From contig NZ_BAJV01000016.1 in the NCBI RefSeq assembly GCF_000613885.1, positions 1-64,000 of the forward strand: 64,000 nt of DNA. The letters are read 5' to 3'. A program made the position numbers and the translations under genes. The notes beneath the pieces are model-generated. The model saw only the letters and a program-made list of their open reading frames with translations, made no database searches and was not told the origin of the DNA. Origin of the DNA: Asaia prunellae JCM 25354 (lineage in GTDB: Bacteria; Pseudomonadota; Alphaproteobacteria; Acetobacterales; Acetobacteraceae). Position 1 is the first letter of the stretch, and every line of letters begins with the position of its first letter. This document shows positions 39,735-49,726 of the stretch, in pieces.

Positions 39735-41084
39735 GCGCGCCTCCATGTCGTACCCTGTGCTGTGTCTTCTAGAATAATACCCTGTCCGGCAAGCTGGGAG
39801 CGAATACTGTCAGCAAGGGCGAAATCACGTGCCTTCTTGGCTGCAACGCGCTGGCTGATCAGGGCATTGATGGCGGTTTCATCCGAACCTGCGCGGAACC
39901 ATTCATCAGGTGAGGATTGCAGCAGACCGATAACCGCACCGCATGCCCTGAGTGATGATGCAGCCTGAATATCACCCCCCAGAGCGGCATCGGCCAGGGG
40001 ATGCAGGCAGGAGAGGGCCAGAGGCGTGTTCATGTCATCGCACAGAGCGTTCATGAACGTATCCGGGACGAGCCCTTTATCATCAGGAGGTGTCTTTTCG
40101 AGGGCGCGATAGAAGCGATCAAGGACACGTTTGGCTTCCTCGAGTTTTTCCCAGGTGAAATCCAGAACCGAACGGTAATGCGTTCCAAGAATCAGAAGAC
40201 GCAAGGCTTCGGCAGGTGTGCGCGTGAGAACCTCGCGTATGGTGAAGAAATTGCCCAGGGATTTGGACATTTTCTCGCCATTGGAAAGGAGCATGGCATT
40301 ATGCAGCCAATAGCGCGCAAAACTGCTGCCGGGATGGCAGCAGAGCGACTGTGCACGTTCGTTTTCGTGATGCGGGAACATCAGATCGTCGCCACCACCA
40401 TGAATATCGAAGCTGGCGCCGAGATAGCGGTGGGACATGGCCGAGCATTCGATATGCCAACCGGGGCGACCGCGCCCGTAAGGACTGTCCCATCCGGGCT
40501 GCTCAGGGGTAGAGGGCTTCCATAATACGAAATCGCCCGGATGACGTTTATAGGGGGCTACGTCCACGCGGGCACCTGCCAGAAGATCATCAGCTGCGCC
40601 CTGAGAGGCTGCCATAACTGGCGCAGCGATCGACAGCGAACAGCACATGGCCTTCGGCTTCATAAGCATGGCCATTGGCAATCAGCTGCGCAATCATGCT
40701 CAGCATGTCATCGATATGATGCGTGGCGCGGGGTTCGATGTCTGGCGGCAGAATGCCCAGCGCTGCCACATCTTCATGAAAGGCAATGGTGGTGCGTGTC
40801 GTCAGGCTGGCAATATCTTCGCCGTTCTCCCGGGCGCGGGCAGTGATCTTGTCATCAACATCGGTGATATTGCGTACGAAAGTGACAGCGGGATAAAGCC
40901 GGCGCAGCAGGCGTACGAGAATATCGGCGCTCAGCATTGCGCGCAGATTGCCTATATGCACAGCGTCATAGACCGTAGGCCCACAGTAGTAGACGCGCAC
41001 ATTGGCTGGGTCCAGCGGCGCGAAAACCTGTTTCTGCCGTGTCTGGCTGTCATGGAGGGACAGGGAATAAAGAGGGGTGGCCAT
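39731..41084 (-). CDS. cysS: Cysteinyl-tRNA synthetase, frameshifted
   Basis: CysS charges tRNA-Cys. The class I HIGH motif (GPTVYDAVHIGNLR), zinc region (GRPGWHIECSAMS, GGGDDLMFPHHENE) and EKMSKSLGN are present. The frame breaks near 40597, between YGSLSGRS and ADDLLAGARVDVAPYKR. Unlike the other breaks, this one is fixed by removing one base (GGG to GG) or adding two. The repaired protein is about 450 residues. As an essential enzyme it is almost certainly intact in the organism. Confidence 0.92.
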
Positions 41085-41180
41085 GATTCAGAGTAGATGC
41101 GTCAGCCCCGTGCGCAGTGCAACTCTAATTTACGACCAACAACGCTGGTTTTCTGTCTCCGGTTGTATAAGCAGAGCATT

Positions 41181-42607
41181 ATGACAGAAAATCGTCCTAT
41201 AATAACGGCTCTACGCTGGGGTCAGCACTTGAGTGCGCTGGTCAGGATCGCCGCTCCGCTCAGCTTTTCCCAGTTGAGCGAGATGGCCATGAATGTGACC
41301 GATACGGTCCTGCTTGGCAGCCTCGGCGCTCGGCGCTCGCCATAGGCGGTATGACAACCAACCTGTTTTTCTGCACGTTCATTACTTTCCAGGCGGCTCT
41401 GGGTGGGGCGAGTATTCTCATATCGCGGGCAAGAGGACAGGCCTTTGCCGCCCAGAAGACACTTGAGGATCTGTCGGGCATCGTGTCATCCGGAGTTGTC
41501 CTGGCGCTTCTGCTCTGTCTGCCGGTTCTGGCAATCCTGCTCCCCGCAGGTTCATTGCTTGCCTACTTCAATGAGCCTGCGCAGATCGTGACGCAGGGCA
41601 GCCGGTTCATGCATCTCCTGCTCTGGGCGCTTTTGCCAAATCTGGTGGTGATCGGCCTTTTGCGGATCATTCTGCCCGCATTCGGCAGTGAGCGTCTGCT
41701 GCTCTGGACGATGCCAGGTATGGCGGTCATGAACGGGTTTCTTAATGCCGGACTGATTCATGGACGTTTCGGTCTGCCGCAAATGGGACTCTGGGGCTCT
41801 GCCTGTGCCACGATCGTGACGGGTTGGTCGGTAGCCCTGTTACTGGTCGTGCTGGCGCGTCGCCAGGCGCATCTGAAGCACCATCTGCGTCTGACGCGCC
41901 CCGACCATCGGGCAATGATCGAGATGCTGCGTCTTGGTCTGCCCATGATGGGGGCAACAGGAGCGGAATTGCTCGCTTTTCAGATGACCGGGCTTCATGC
42001 TGGCGCGCTGGGGGCAGTTTCCTCTGCAGCGCATCAGATTGCGCTCAGCGTGACGAGTACCGCCTTCATGATCAGCCTCGCGCTGTCACAGGCAGTCAAT
42101 ATCCGGGTGGCCTATTGGCTGGGAGCAGGTTCCCCTCAGGCTGCCTTGCGGTCGACTCTCGGGGCATTGATGCTGGTCATTGCATGGACCTGCTTTACGG
42201 CAACGGTGCTGATCGTTTTTCCAGAATATATTGCCGGCTTCTATCTGAACGGGAAAAGTTCAGACGCCGCCCAGGTCATGCCCATTGCTGTCTCCCTGCT
42301 CAAGATTGCGGGTGTCTTTCAGGTTCTTGACGGTGTGCAGTGTGTCTGTGCCGGCGCGCTGCGGGGGTGTCATGATACTTTCATGCCCATGGTTCTTATG
42401 GTTCTGACCTACCTGCCGGTCTCCATATTCGGTGGTGACTGGCTTGCCTTTCATGCAGGCTATGGCGCGGCAGGTCTGTGGATAGGTCTTGCAACCGGGC
42501 TGGGTATTCTGGCCATTCTTCTTTCCGTGCGCCTGACCATCACGTTCAGACGCAGGCTGAGAGAAACTGGAACAGGCGTTTCACAAGATCTGGCGGACCC
42601 GGCTTAA
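41181..42607 (+). CDS. norM: MATE-family multidrug exporter, frameshifted
   Basis: The MATE fold has about 12 helices; conserved segments are RIAAPLSFSQLSEMAMNVTDTVLLG in the first repeat and SVTSTAFMISLALSQAVNIRVAYWLGAG in the second. Members export cationic drugs or metabolites using Na+ or H+. The frame breaks near 41332: adding one G in GCTCGG gives LGARALAIGGMTTN. Probably a sequencing loss. The repaired length is about 475 residues. The start is ATG 41181. The 3' end is convergent with the BON-LysM gene, 11 nt apart. The symbol follows family usage. Confidence 0.88.
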
Positions 42608-42618
42608 AGATAGGCAGA

Positions 42619-43089
42619 TTATACCTTTGGAATTCGGATGGTCTGACCGGGATAGACACCCTCGCTATGGACAAGCTCATCCTTGTTCGCATCATGCAGT
42701 TCGCGCGCCGTCACATCAGCGTCTGTTTCGTCAGCAATGGTAGCAAGCGTCTCGCCTGGTGCAACCTGATGAAAAATCGGAGCAGGGGTACCCTCTGGTA
42801 CCGAAATATCGGCATGAACTGTATCAATCCCGGCAATATTGCCTGCTGCAAGAATGAGTGCATCTCGCTCTGCCGCGCTCTCCACTTGGGCTTTCACAGC
42901 AATTGTCGTATCACGGACAGTAATATGTGAGACTGAGAGCTGGGAAAGCCCGTATTGTTTGAAAGCGCGCTTGATCAGGCTTTCATGAGGGGCGCGTGGT
43001 ACAGGTGATCCAGCGAGGTTGATGGCCTCAACTTCTGCCTTGTCATTCAGTTTGCGACCGGCAGCACGATTGAACTTGAAAATAGCCAT
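42619..43089 (-). CDS. BON-LysM protein (Kbp/YgaU-like)
   Basis: This 156-residue protein has a BON domain (residues ~35-95; LIKRAFKQYGLSQLSVSHITV) and a C-terminal LysM domain (HQVAPGETLATIADE ... YPGQTIRIPKV). This is the layout of E. coli Kbp/YgaU, a K+-binding stress protein. There is no signal peptide, as in YgaU. K+ sensing is an inference from the family. Confidence 0.9.
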   Translation of the reverse strand: MAIFKFNRAAGRKLNDKAEVEAINLAGSPVPRAPHESLIKRAFKQYGLSQLSVSHITVRDTTIAVKAQVESAAERDALILAAGNIAGIDTVHADISVPEGTPAPIFHQVAPGETLATIADETDADVTARELHDANKDELVHSEGVYPGQTIRIPKV

Positions 43090-43424
43090 GATAGGACGTT
43101 CCTGCAGCAGGTGTTAGGGCAAACGCATGAGAAATACACGCACGGTATTCCTGTGTTTTCTGACGTGTCAGTCCTGTCTTTGTTCCCTTTGTTCATGCCA
43201 GCTTCGGAGATGATTTTCATTGACAGTCCGGGGCAGGTCCTATACCTGCCGCCGCTATTGCCGGGAACGTGGACATGCCGGCCGTAACCAGACCGGGATC
43301 TGCATCCCGAGGTTGCGGTTCGAGGGATGCGCCCGTCTTTCCTAATTAGGGGGAAGGCCTACCGGTGCAACATGTGGTTGCCGCGCAGCACAGGGCAGCC
43401 CGAAGTCGAAGCGAGTTCTTGCAC
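43090..43424 (+). promoter_or_regulatory. rpsD promoter and structured 5' leader
   Basis: A candidate promoter is TTGACA (43220-43225) with TATACC (43241-43246), 15 nt apart. The region then has hairpins GGCAGGT/ACCTGCC (43232-43250) and GCATCCC/GGGATGC (43302-43330), and an AGGGGGAAGG run near 43349. A structured leader before rpsD would fit autogenous repression by S4, as known in other bacteria, but the structure here does not let me assign a defined leader family. Confidence 0.45.
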
Positions 43425-44042
43425 ATGAGCAAGCGCCAAGAGAGCAAGTATAAAATCAACCGCCGTCTGGGCGTGAACCTGTGGGGCCGCGCCAAGTCGC
43501 CGGTCAACAAGCGGGAATACGGTCCTGGTCAGCATGGCCAGCGCCGCAAGCAGAAGCCCTCCGACTTCTCGATCCAGCTGATGGCCAAGCAGAAGCTGAA
43601 GGGCTACTACGGCAACATCAGCGAGAAGCAGTTCCGCAAGTATTATGATGAGGCCGTGCGTCGCAAGGGCGATACGTCGGAGAACCTGATCGACCTGCTG
43701 GAGCGTCGCCTGGATGCGGTGATCTACCGCCTCAAATTCGCGATCACCCCCTTCGCTGCCCGTCAGTTCGTGAACCACGGTCACGTGACGGTTAACGGTC
43801 GCAAGGTGAACATTCCTTCGTATCTGGTTCGCGATGGCGACGTGATCGAAGTTCGTGAAAAGTCCAAGCAGCTTGCTGTTGTTCTCGACGCCGCCCAGTC
43901 TGCTGAGCGCGACGTGCCGGAATACATCGAGGTCGATCATCGCCAGATGAAGGGCAAGTTCGTTCGCAGCCCGCGTCTGTCCGATGTGCCGTACCCCGTG
44001 CAGATGGAACCGAACCTCGTGGTCGAGTTCTACTCGCGCTAA
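43425..44042 (+). CDS. rpsD: 30S ribosomal protein S4
   Basis: S4 binds 16S rRNA early in 30S assembly and is an autogenous regulator. The 205-residue protein has the N-terminal domain ([30 protein letters not shown]) and the S4 RNA-binding domain ([40 protein letters not shown]). I choose ATG 43425 as the usual start; the frame is open upstream through the leader. Confidence 0.97.
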   Translation: MSKRQESKYKINRRLGVNLWGRAKSPVNKREYGPGQHGQRRKQKPSDFSIQLMAKQKLKGYYGNISEKQFRKYYDEAVRRKGDTSENLIDLLERRLDAVIYRLKFAITPFAARQFVNHGHVTVNGRKVNIPSYLVRDGDVIEVREKSKQLAVVLDAAQSAERDVPEYIEVDHRQMKGKFVRSPRLSDVPYPVQMEPNLVVEFYSR

Positions 44043-44073
44043 ACTCCGGTTTTCCTACCGGGTGTTTCTGGCC

Positions 44074-44107
44074 AATGCCGGATCGGGTTCACCCCCGGTC
44101 CGGCATT
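44074..44107 (+). terminator. Hairpin after rpsD
   Basis: AATGCCGGA and TCCGGCATT pair around an inner CGGG/CCCG stem, followed by TGTCGTTT. It is a possible partial terminator between rpsD and prfC. Confidence 0.5.
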
Positions 44108-44147
44108 TGTCGTTTCAGGTATTTGCCGTTTACCGAAGGCTTTTTCG

Positions 44148-45710
44148 ATGTCCGAAGCCGCGTCCGCCCCCGTTTCTGCCACCGGCCTTGCCAGCGAGAT
44201 CCGGCGCCGCCGGACCTTTGCCATCATTTCCCATCCCGACGCCGGTAAGACGACCCTGACGGAGCGTATCCTGCGCGCTGGTGGCGCTATCCAGCTTGCC
44301 GGTAATGTGCGTGCAAAGGGTGAGCGCCGCCGCACCAAATCGGACTGGATGGGCATCGAGCGCGATCGTGGTATTTCGGTCGTTACCTCGGTCATGACTT
44401 TCGAATATGGCGGCTGTGTCTTCAACCTGCTCGACACGCCGGGCCATGAGGACTTCTCCGAAGATACCTATCGCACCCTGACCGCTGTGGATTGCGCTGT
44501 CATGGTGATCGACGCTGCCAAGGGTATTGAGGATCGTACGCGTAAGCTTTTCGAAATCTGCCGCCTGCGTGATATTCCTATCGTGACCTTCATCAACAAG
44601 ATGGACCGTGAAGCGCAGGATTGCTTCGGGTTGCTGGACGAAATCGCCTCAACACTGGCGCTTGATACGTCACCTGCCACCTGGCCGATCGGGCGTGCCG
44701 GCCAGTTTGCCGGTACCTATGATATGCGTACGCGTGAGATCCGTGGGGAGGCCGTCAGCTTGCCGCAGTCGGACGCCCGTATGATTGCACTTTCAGAGGA
44801 GCTGGAACTGGCAGAGGCAGCCTTGCCGCTTTTCGACCGTGAATCTTTTGATGCAGGCCATCTCACACCTGTCTTCTTTGGTAGCGCCATGAAGGAGATC
44901 GGTGTGACCGATCTTCTGGACGCCCTGGTTGCCTACGGACCTGAGCCACGCGCCCAGCCCAGCGAGACACGTGAAGTAAAGGCTGATGAGCCGCAGGTGA
45001 CTGCCCTGATTTTCAAGATCCAGGCTAACATGGATCCCAACCATCGTGATCGCATGGCCTTCGCCCGCATCTGTTCAGGCCGGCTGACGCGAGGCATGCG
45101 TCTGAAGCATGTTCGTACCGGCAAGCAGTTTGCACTGCATACACCACAGTTCTTTTTTGCCCGAGATCGTCAGCTGGCAGAGGAAGCTTTTGCCGGTGAT
45201 GTCGTGGGGCTACCCAATCATGGCACTTTGCGCATTGGTGATACACTTTCGGAAAATGAAGAACTGCGCTTTACCGGCGTACCACATTTTGCGCCGGAAA
45301 TTCTCAGGCGTGTGCGTCTTGATGACGCGATGAAAGCCAAAAAGCTGCGTCAGGCCCTCGTTGAGCTTGCAGAGGAGGGGGTTGTGCAGCTTTTCCGCCC
45401 TCAGGATGGTCTTCCACCGATCGTGGGTGTGGTCGGGACTCTCCAGCTGGACGTTCTGCAATCGCGTCTGCAGGGAGAGTATGGAGTGGCGATCGGGTTC
45501 GAATCAACGCCCTATACGATTGCGCGATGGGTGACAGGAGATCGCTCAAAGGTCGAAACCTTCTCGATGGTCAATCGATCTGCCATGGCAGATGATCTTG
45601 ATGGAGATCCGGTTTTTCTCGCCAGTTCCAATTTCATGATGAGACGGACGGTCGAAATGAATGCTGACCTTGCTTTTCACGATATCAAGCAGATTGGTCT
45701 CAGCAGCTGA
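44148..45710 (+). CDS. prfC: Peptide chain release factor 3
   Basis: RF3 is the GTPase that recycles RF1/RF2 after termination. G1 is SHPDAGKTTLTE, G2 lies in the RGISVVTSVM segment, G3 is DTPGHEDFSEDTYR and G4 is NKMDRE. Domain II and a C-terminal domain (VVGTLQLDVLQSRLQGEYGV) distinguish it from EF-G and LepA. The 520-residue length is normal. An intrinsic terminator follows. Confidence 0.96.
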   Translation: MSEAASAPVSATGLASEIRRRRTFAIISHPDAGKTTLTERILRAGGAIQLAGNVRAKGERRRTKSDWMGIERDRGISVVTSVMTFEYGGCVFNLLDTPGHEDFSEDTYRTLTAVDCAVMVIDAAKGIEDRTRKLFEICRLRDIPIVTFINKMDREAQDCFGLLDEIASTLALDTSPATWPIGRAGQFAGTYDMRTREIRGEAVSLPQSDARMIALSEELELAEAALPLFDRESFDAGHLTPVFFGSAMKEIGVTDLLDALVAYGPEPRAQPSETREVKADEPQVTALIFKIQANMDPNHRDRMAFARICSGRLTRGMRLKHVRTGKQFALHTPQFFFARDRQLAEEAFAGDVVGLPNHGTLRIGDTLSENEELRFTGVPHFAPEILRRVRLDDAMKAKKLRQALVELAEEGVVQLFRPQDGLPPIVGVVGTLQLDVLQSRLQGEYGVAIGFESTPYTIARWVTGDRSKVETFSMVNRSAMADDLDGDPVFLASSNFMMRRTVEMNADLAFHDIKQIGLSS

Positions 45711-45742
45711 CCAGGTTAGCAGGCATTCCATGTTTTTGATTG

Positions 45743-45773
45743 GGGGCTCCGGTTAATACCGGGGCCTTTTTTA
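45743..45773 (+). terminator. Terminator after prfC
   Basis: The GGGGCTCCGG/CCGGGGCC region forms a stem with loop TTAATA, followed by TTTTTTATA, about 35 nt after the prfC stop. Confidence 0.8.
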
Positions 45774-45874
45774 TATGTCGCAAACCCGGAAAATGTCGCA
45801 ATGATGGTCTCTGGCTGAAGTGAGAAAAACTCCCGCGCCGTGAAGTGGTGTCTTACATCACAGGAGCGGGTTGC

Positions 45875-46018
45875 TCACAGCATAAGCAGGGCAATGCTTC
45901 CGAGCGCGATCAGTCCTCCCAGTATGGCTCCACATACGAGGCCCAGGCCATTTTTTCGGGTGCTGAGCGTTGCGCGATGCAGGTCTGGTATTTCACTGAA
46001 ATGAGCAATTCTGGTCAT
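45875..46018 (-). CDS. Small single-pass membrane protein, 47 residues
   Basis: From ATG 46018 this encodes a hydrophilic N-terminus (MTRIAHFSEIPDLHRATLS), a basic STRKNG, and one strongly hydrophobic helix (LVCGAILGGLIALGSIALLML) at the C-terminus, so an N-in tail-anchored topology is likely. A perfect AGGAGG lies 8 nt upstream, which argues for strong translation and a real gene. It resembles no named family I can cite. It lies downstream of the ompA terminator as a separate unit. Confidence 0.7.
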   Translation of the reverse strand: MTRIAHFSEIPDLHRATLSTRKNGLGLVCGAILGGLIALGSIALLML

Positions 46019-46116
46019 GACGTAATCCTCCTGAATGGAATCGATGACGCCAGGTGATTCTCCTGAATTACGAGCTTGTAATGAACTGTAGTTTCTGCAT
46101 GGCTGGCAGGCAAAGA

Positions 46117-46149
46117 AAAAGGCCCTTGGCATAACTGCCAAGGGCCTTT
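46117..46149 (-). terminator. Terminator after ompA
   Basis: AAGGCCCTTGGCA (46119-46131) pairs with TGCCAAGGGCCTT (46136-46148) around a four-base loop. On the minus strand it is followed by TTTTTCTTT. It is a strong terminator for ompA. Confidence 0.9.
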
Positions 46150-46197
46150 CTGAACCAATCTGAAGGCTACCGAAGCAGTCTTCAGATCAGGTCGAAA

Positions 46198-47336
46198 TCA
46201 GCGAAGGATGATTTCGACGCGACGGTTCTGCGGTTCACGGGTGTTCGGACCCGTCGGGACCAGCGGGTGCTGCTCACCGTAACCATGGATGTCGATCGCA
46301 GCAGCAGGAACGCCGTCACGGATCAGCTCAGCCTTGACCGACTGTGCACGACGGACCGAGAGGCCCTGGTTGTACTTCTGGCCGCGAGCACCGGGGTGTG
46401 CAGCAGAGTTGTCGGTGTAGCCGTTGACTTCGATGCGCGTCGTCTGGACGTGCGTGGAAGCCTGAGCTGCCTGGGCAACGATCTCACGAGCGCGGCCCGT
46501 CAGGTTCGACTTGTCCCAATCGAAGAACACCAGATAGGTGCGTGCAGGCTGAACCGGGGGGGGAACAACAACTGCAACCGGCGGCGGCGGCGGGGGAGCC
46601 GTGTCAAAGGCATAACGCAGACCAACAATGAACTGATGGTTGAAGCGCTGATCGAAGTTCACGTTGCCTTTGTGCAGGCCGGTGCTGTTCCACGAGGTGG
46701 AGCGGTATGCACCATCAGAGAAGGTCTGGCCGATCATGCGGTATTCACCGGTAAGGGCAAGACCCGGAACGCCCGGAATGTCATAAGCCGCACCGACGAT
46801 GCCTGATAGGCAAAGCCACCCTGCGTGCCGCCAACGCGGTTTACAGCGCCATTGGTGTAAGCCGTGGTGATCGGGTTGTAGTGCTGCCACAGGTAACCTG
46901 CGCCAACGCCAACAAACGGGGTGATCGGCAGGTTGATGCCGAACTGGGCGAGATCAATGTCATACAGGACGTTGATGAAGCCACCATAGGACTGATCGGA
47001 GCCGCTGGTCGTGCCATTGGCCCAGGTCGGGCGACGGTGGTTGATCTGGGAGTAGTTGTAGACACCCTCGACTTCAGCGCGCAGACCGTTGCCGAAGCCC
47101 CAGCCGAACGAACCGAAGCCCGTGAAGCCGTCCTTGTGGCGATAACGCGACTTGGTCGCATTGTTGCCCGTGCTGCCGTCAGCCTGCGTCGTCGGGGAGA
47201 AGTGAGCGTGCTGCTGCTGAACCAGGTTATAGCCACCGCCGATATTGACATACGGGCCGGTGATGGTGCTCGCCATGGCGATCGTCGGGGCGGCTGCCAT
47301 CGACGTCATGGCCAGAAGTGCCGTGCGGAGACGCAT
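46198..47336 (-). CDS. ompA: OmpA-family outer-membrane protein, frameshifted
   Basis: A Sec signal (LLAMTSMAAAPTIAMAS) leads an eight-strand beta-barrel (GPYVNIGGGYNLVQQQ, FGSFGWGFGNGLRAEVEG, FIVGLRYAF), a Pro-rich linker and a C-terminal peptidoglycan-binding OmpA domain (FFDWDKSNLTGRAREIV, GYTDNSAAHPG). The frame breaks near 46803: adding one G gives FAYQGIVGAAYDIPGVPG. I choose ATG 47336 because GAGG sits 9 nt upstream; ATG codons at 47351 and 47363 are in frame. The repaired length is about 380 residues. It stabilises the envelope and may act as a porin. Confidence 0.92.
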
Positions 47337-47645
47337 TAGTTTCGTCCTCATAAATTCATCCATTCAAGCTTGCCGTGTTGCCTCCGGAGAGGCGAAGCAA
47401 CAACAAGCCCAGCGCGATGCATAAGTGCGTATAGAGCCGTCAGTTCCTGTTCGAGAAGTGAGTTCCACAGGTATTTGACGATTAGACAAAATAGCCGTGT
47501 CCAAACTGCAACACTTCATTCCGAGAGATTAATGATTTCTTATGCAACACGTCGTTCTAACGGGTTTTTTCAGGTGTAACCTCATCAAGGGATCGTGAGG
47601 CAGCTGACTGATTCGTAAGAAAATCAATAAATTTGTCTCGGAACA
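47337..47645. promoter_or_regulatory. ompA upstream region
   Basis: This 309-nt AT-rich gap lies between aroKB and ompA, both on the minus strand. It must hold the ompA promoter and perhaps a long 5' leader, as is common for highly expressed porins, but I see no unambiguous -35/-10 pair and no clear terminator for aroKB. No small gene is evident. Confidence 0.4.
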
Positions 47646-49328
47646 TCACGGCTTGCAGCCTGCCTGCACCAAAACGTCACGCACCGTGTCCATTTCAACA
47701 TCGCGGCTGGTGAATGCCTTGCCGATTCCGTGCAGCAGCACGAATGACAGGCGTCCGTCCTGAACCTTTTTGTCGCGGGCCATGGAGCCGATCAGTTCCG
47801 AGGCACTCAGCTGTTCATCAAGCCAGTCCAGTCCTGCTGGCATGCCCAGACCACGCAGATGAGTATCCAGCCGGTGGAGATCGCTTTCGGGACAATAACC
47901 AAGTGCAACAGAGAGGGCTGCCGCCAGATGCAATCCGATCGAAACGCCCTCGCCATGAAGCAGGCGTCCATCGTAGTTGAAATGGGCCTCAAGTGCGTGA
48001 CCGAAAGAATGCCCCAGATTAAGCAAGGCGCGACCGTTCTGAGCCGCCGTTTCCTTTTCATCATCCATCACGACACGTGCCTTGAACATGCAGGCGCGCT
48101 GAACGGCCTCGGCCAAGGCCGATGGATCACCATCAAGAATATCGGCGCCATTGGCTTCACACCAGCTGAAGAGTGCTGGGTCAGCAATCAGACCGGCCTT
48201 GACGATCTCGGCATAGCCAGCCACTCGCTCGCGCCGGGAGAGAGTGGCCAGGGCGGAACTGTCAGCCAGCACGATTTGCGGCTGATAAAAGGCGCCGACC
48301 AGATTTTTGCCTGCGCGGGCGTTCAGACCCGTCTTGCCGCCTACCGAACTGTCCACCTGGGAGAGAAGTGTTGTCGGAATCTGCACAAAGGGAACGCCGC
48401 GCAGAATGCTTGATGCCACGAAGCCCGAGAGATCTCCGACAACGCCACCGCCCAGGCCAATGACAGTTGTACGTCGCTCCATACCATGATCGAGGATGTC
48501 ATTGATCAGCTGGCTGTAGCGCGTGAGCGATTTCGATTCCTCGCCAACCGGCACCACAAAGGCTTTCGCCTGGATTCCCGTTTCTGAAAGGGCGGACATG
48601 AGGCGTGGCAGATGCAGCGCGGCAACCGTTTCATCTGTTATGACAACAGCGCGTTTCTGCGGCAGGACCGGCGCCAGATAGGCTCCGGCGCGACTGATCA
48701 GATCCGACCCGATCAGCACCTCGTAACGATGGGATTCGAGCGTGACGGGGACTCTGAGCGGATGCGCATACGAATTGAGAGCCTCGATGATACGCTGGGC
48801 GCCGTGATCGACGCTGTCATCTCCACAATCCACGATGATATCTGCCTCTGCATAAATAGGGTGACGTTGTGCCTGGAGCGTTGCCAGAGTGGTTTCGACA
48901 TTGCCTTTGTCGAGGAGCGGGCGCCCCGTCCGTCCGGAGACACGCCTGACCAGGATCGGCAAGGGGCAACGCAGCCAGATCGAGCGGGCATGGGTTTTGA
49001 CGAGTCTGCGTGTCTGCATGTCGACAAAGGCCCCGCCGCCGGTGGCCAGAACCTTGGGTGGGCCCTGAAGTAATCGCTGGATCACACGCCGTTCGCCGTC
49101 CCGGAAAGCGGGCTCACCATGGCGCGCAAAGATTTCTGCTATGGTGCATCCAGCCGCGCGTTCGATCTCATGGTCGGCATCAACAAAATCAAGACCGAGT
49201 CGGGCTGCAAGTCTGCGCCCGATCGTCGTCTTTCCTGCTCCCATCAGTCCGACCAGAACAATAATACCGGGAGAGGAGACAGGCAGGGTGGAAACCGATC
49301 CCCAGGCAGGATCAGGCAGGTCAGACAT
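47646..49328 (-). CDS. aroKB: Bifunctional shikimate kinase / 3-dehydroquinate synthase
   Basis: One 560-residue frame joins AroK (residues ~20-185; GLMGAGKTTIGRRLA, LATGGGAFVD) to AroB (~195-560; VITDETVAALHLPRL, GLGGGVVGDLSGF, LSQVDSSVGGKTGLNA, GHSFGHALE). The two catalyse steps 5 and 2 of the shikimate pathway. Separate aroK-aroB genes are the norm, so the in-frame fusion is notable. I choose ATG 49328 (MSDLPDPAW); an ATG 13 codons upstream is also open. It is divergent from the small membrane protein and xerD. Confidence 0.93.
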   Translation of the reverse strand: MSDLPDPAWGSVSTLPVSSPGIIVLVGLMGAGKTTIGRRLAARLGLDFVDADHEIERAAGCTIAEIFARHGEPAFRDGERRVIQRLLQGPPKVLATGGGAFVDMQTRRLVKTHARSIWLRCPLPILVRRVSGRTGRPLLDKGNVETTLATLQAQRHPIYAEADIIVDCGDDSVDHGAQRIIEALNSYAHPLRVPVTLESHRYEVLIGSDLISRAGAYLAPVLPQKRAVVITDETVAALHLPRLMSALSETGIQAKAFVVPVGEESKSLTRYSQLINDILDHGMERRTTVIGLGGGVVGDLSGFVASSILRGVPFVQIPTTLLSQVDSSVGGKTGLNARAGKNLVGAFYQPQIVLADSSALATLSRRERVAGYAEIVKAGLIADPALFSWCEANGADILDGDPSALAEAVQRACMFKARVVMDDEKETAAQNGRALLNLGHSFGHALEAHFNYDGRLLHGEGVSIGLHLAAALSVALGYCPESDLHRLDTHLRGLGMPAGLDWLDEQLSASELIGSMARDKKVQDGRLSFVLLHGIGKAFTSRDVEMDTVRDVLVQAGCKP

Positions 49329-49475
49329 TGTTCGATTTCGTTCAGAGAAAAAGGTGGGGCGTGACATTCATGCAAGGCTAACATACAGGAAAGCCGCTCG
49401 CCACCGACCAGACCCCCACAGGGTCAGGCTTCGTGTCGAAAACATTGCTTTCGCGCCGCTTGTCCAGGAGCCTTC

Positions 49476-49712
49476 ATGTCCACGCTGAGCTTTCCACGAA
49501 TTGCCCTTGCCCTTCTTCTTCTGATCGTGCTGGGACTTGGCGGAGCGTTTCTCAAGCTGGGAATGAACCCGCCACTCCCGGTTCAGACAATCGTGCACAA
49601 GGATCTGCCCGGCACGCAATTCGCTGCAACCCAACAGCAATCTGTGTCCCAGTCTGGCCAAACGCTGCCTGCAATGCCTGAGCCCGTTGCTGCTCCAACT
49701 CTCCAGCACTGA
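49476..49712 (+). CDS. Small membrane-anchored hypothetical protein
   Basis: This 78-residue protein starts MSTLSFPRIALALLLLIVLG: a single N-terminal hydrophobic helix, then a Pro/Gln-rich hydrophilic tail with no recognised domain. It may be an uncleaved signal anchor or a small exported protein. It lies 14 nt before xerD on the same strand, so it is probably co-transcribed with it. Confidence 0.6.
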   Translation: MSTLSFPRIALALLLLIVLGLGGAFLKLGMNPPLPVQTIVHKDLPGTQFAATQQQSVSQSGQTLPAMPEPVAAPTLQH

Positions 49713-49726
49713 GGTCGGGTGACGGC

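Noticed and set aside
43300-43332. A tRNA-like T-arm (GGTTCGAGG) before rpsD
   Set aside because: No matching acceptor, D or anticodon arms can be built around it; it is better explained as part of the rpsD leader.
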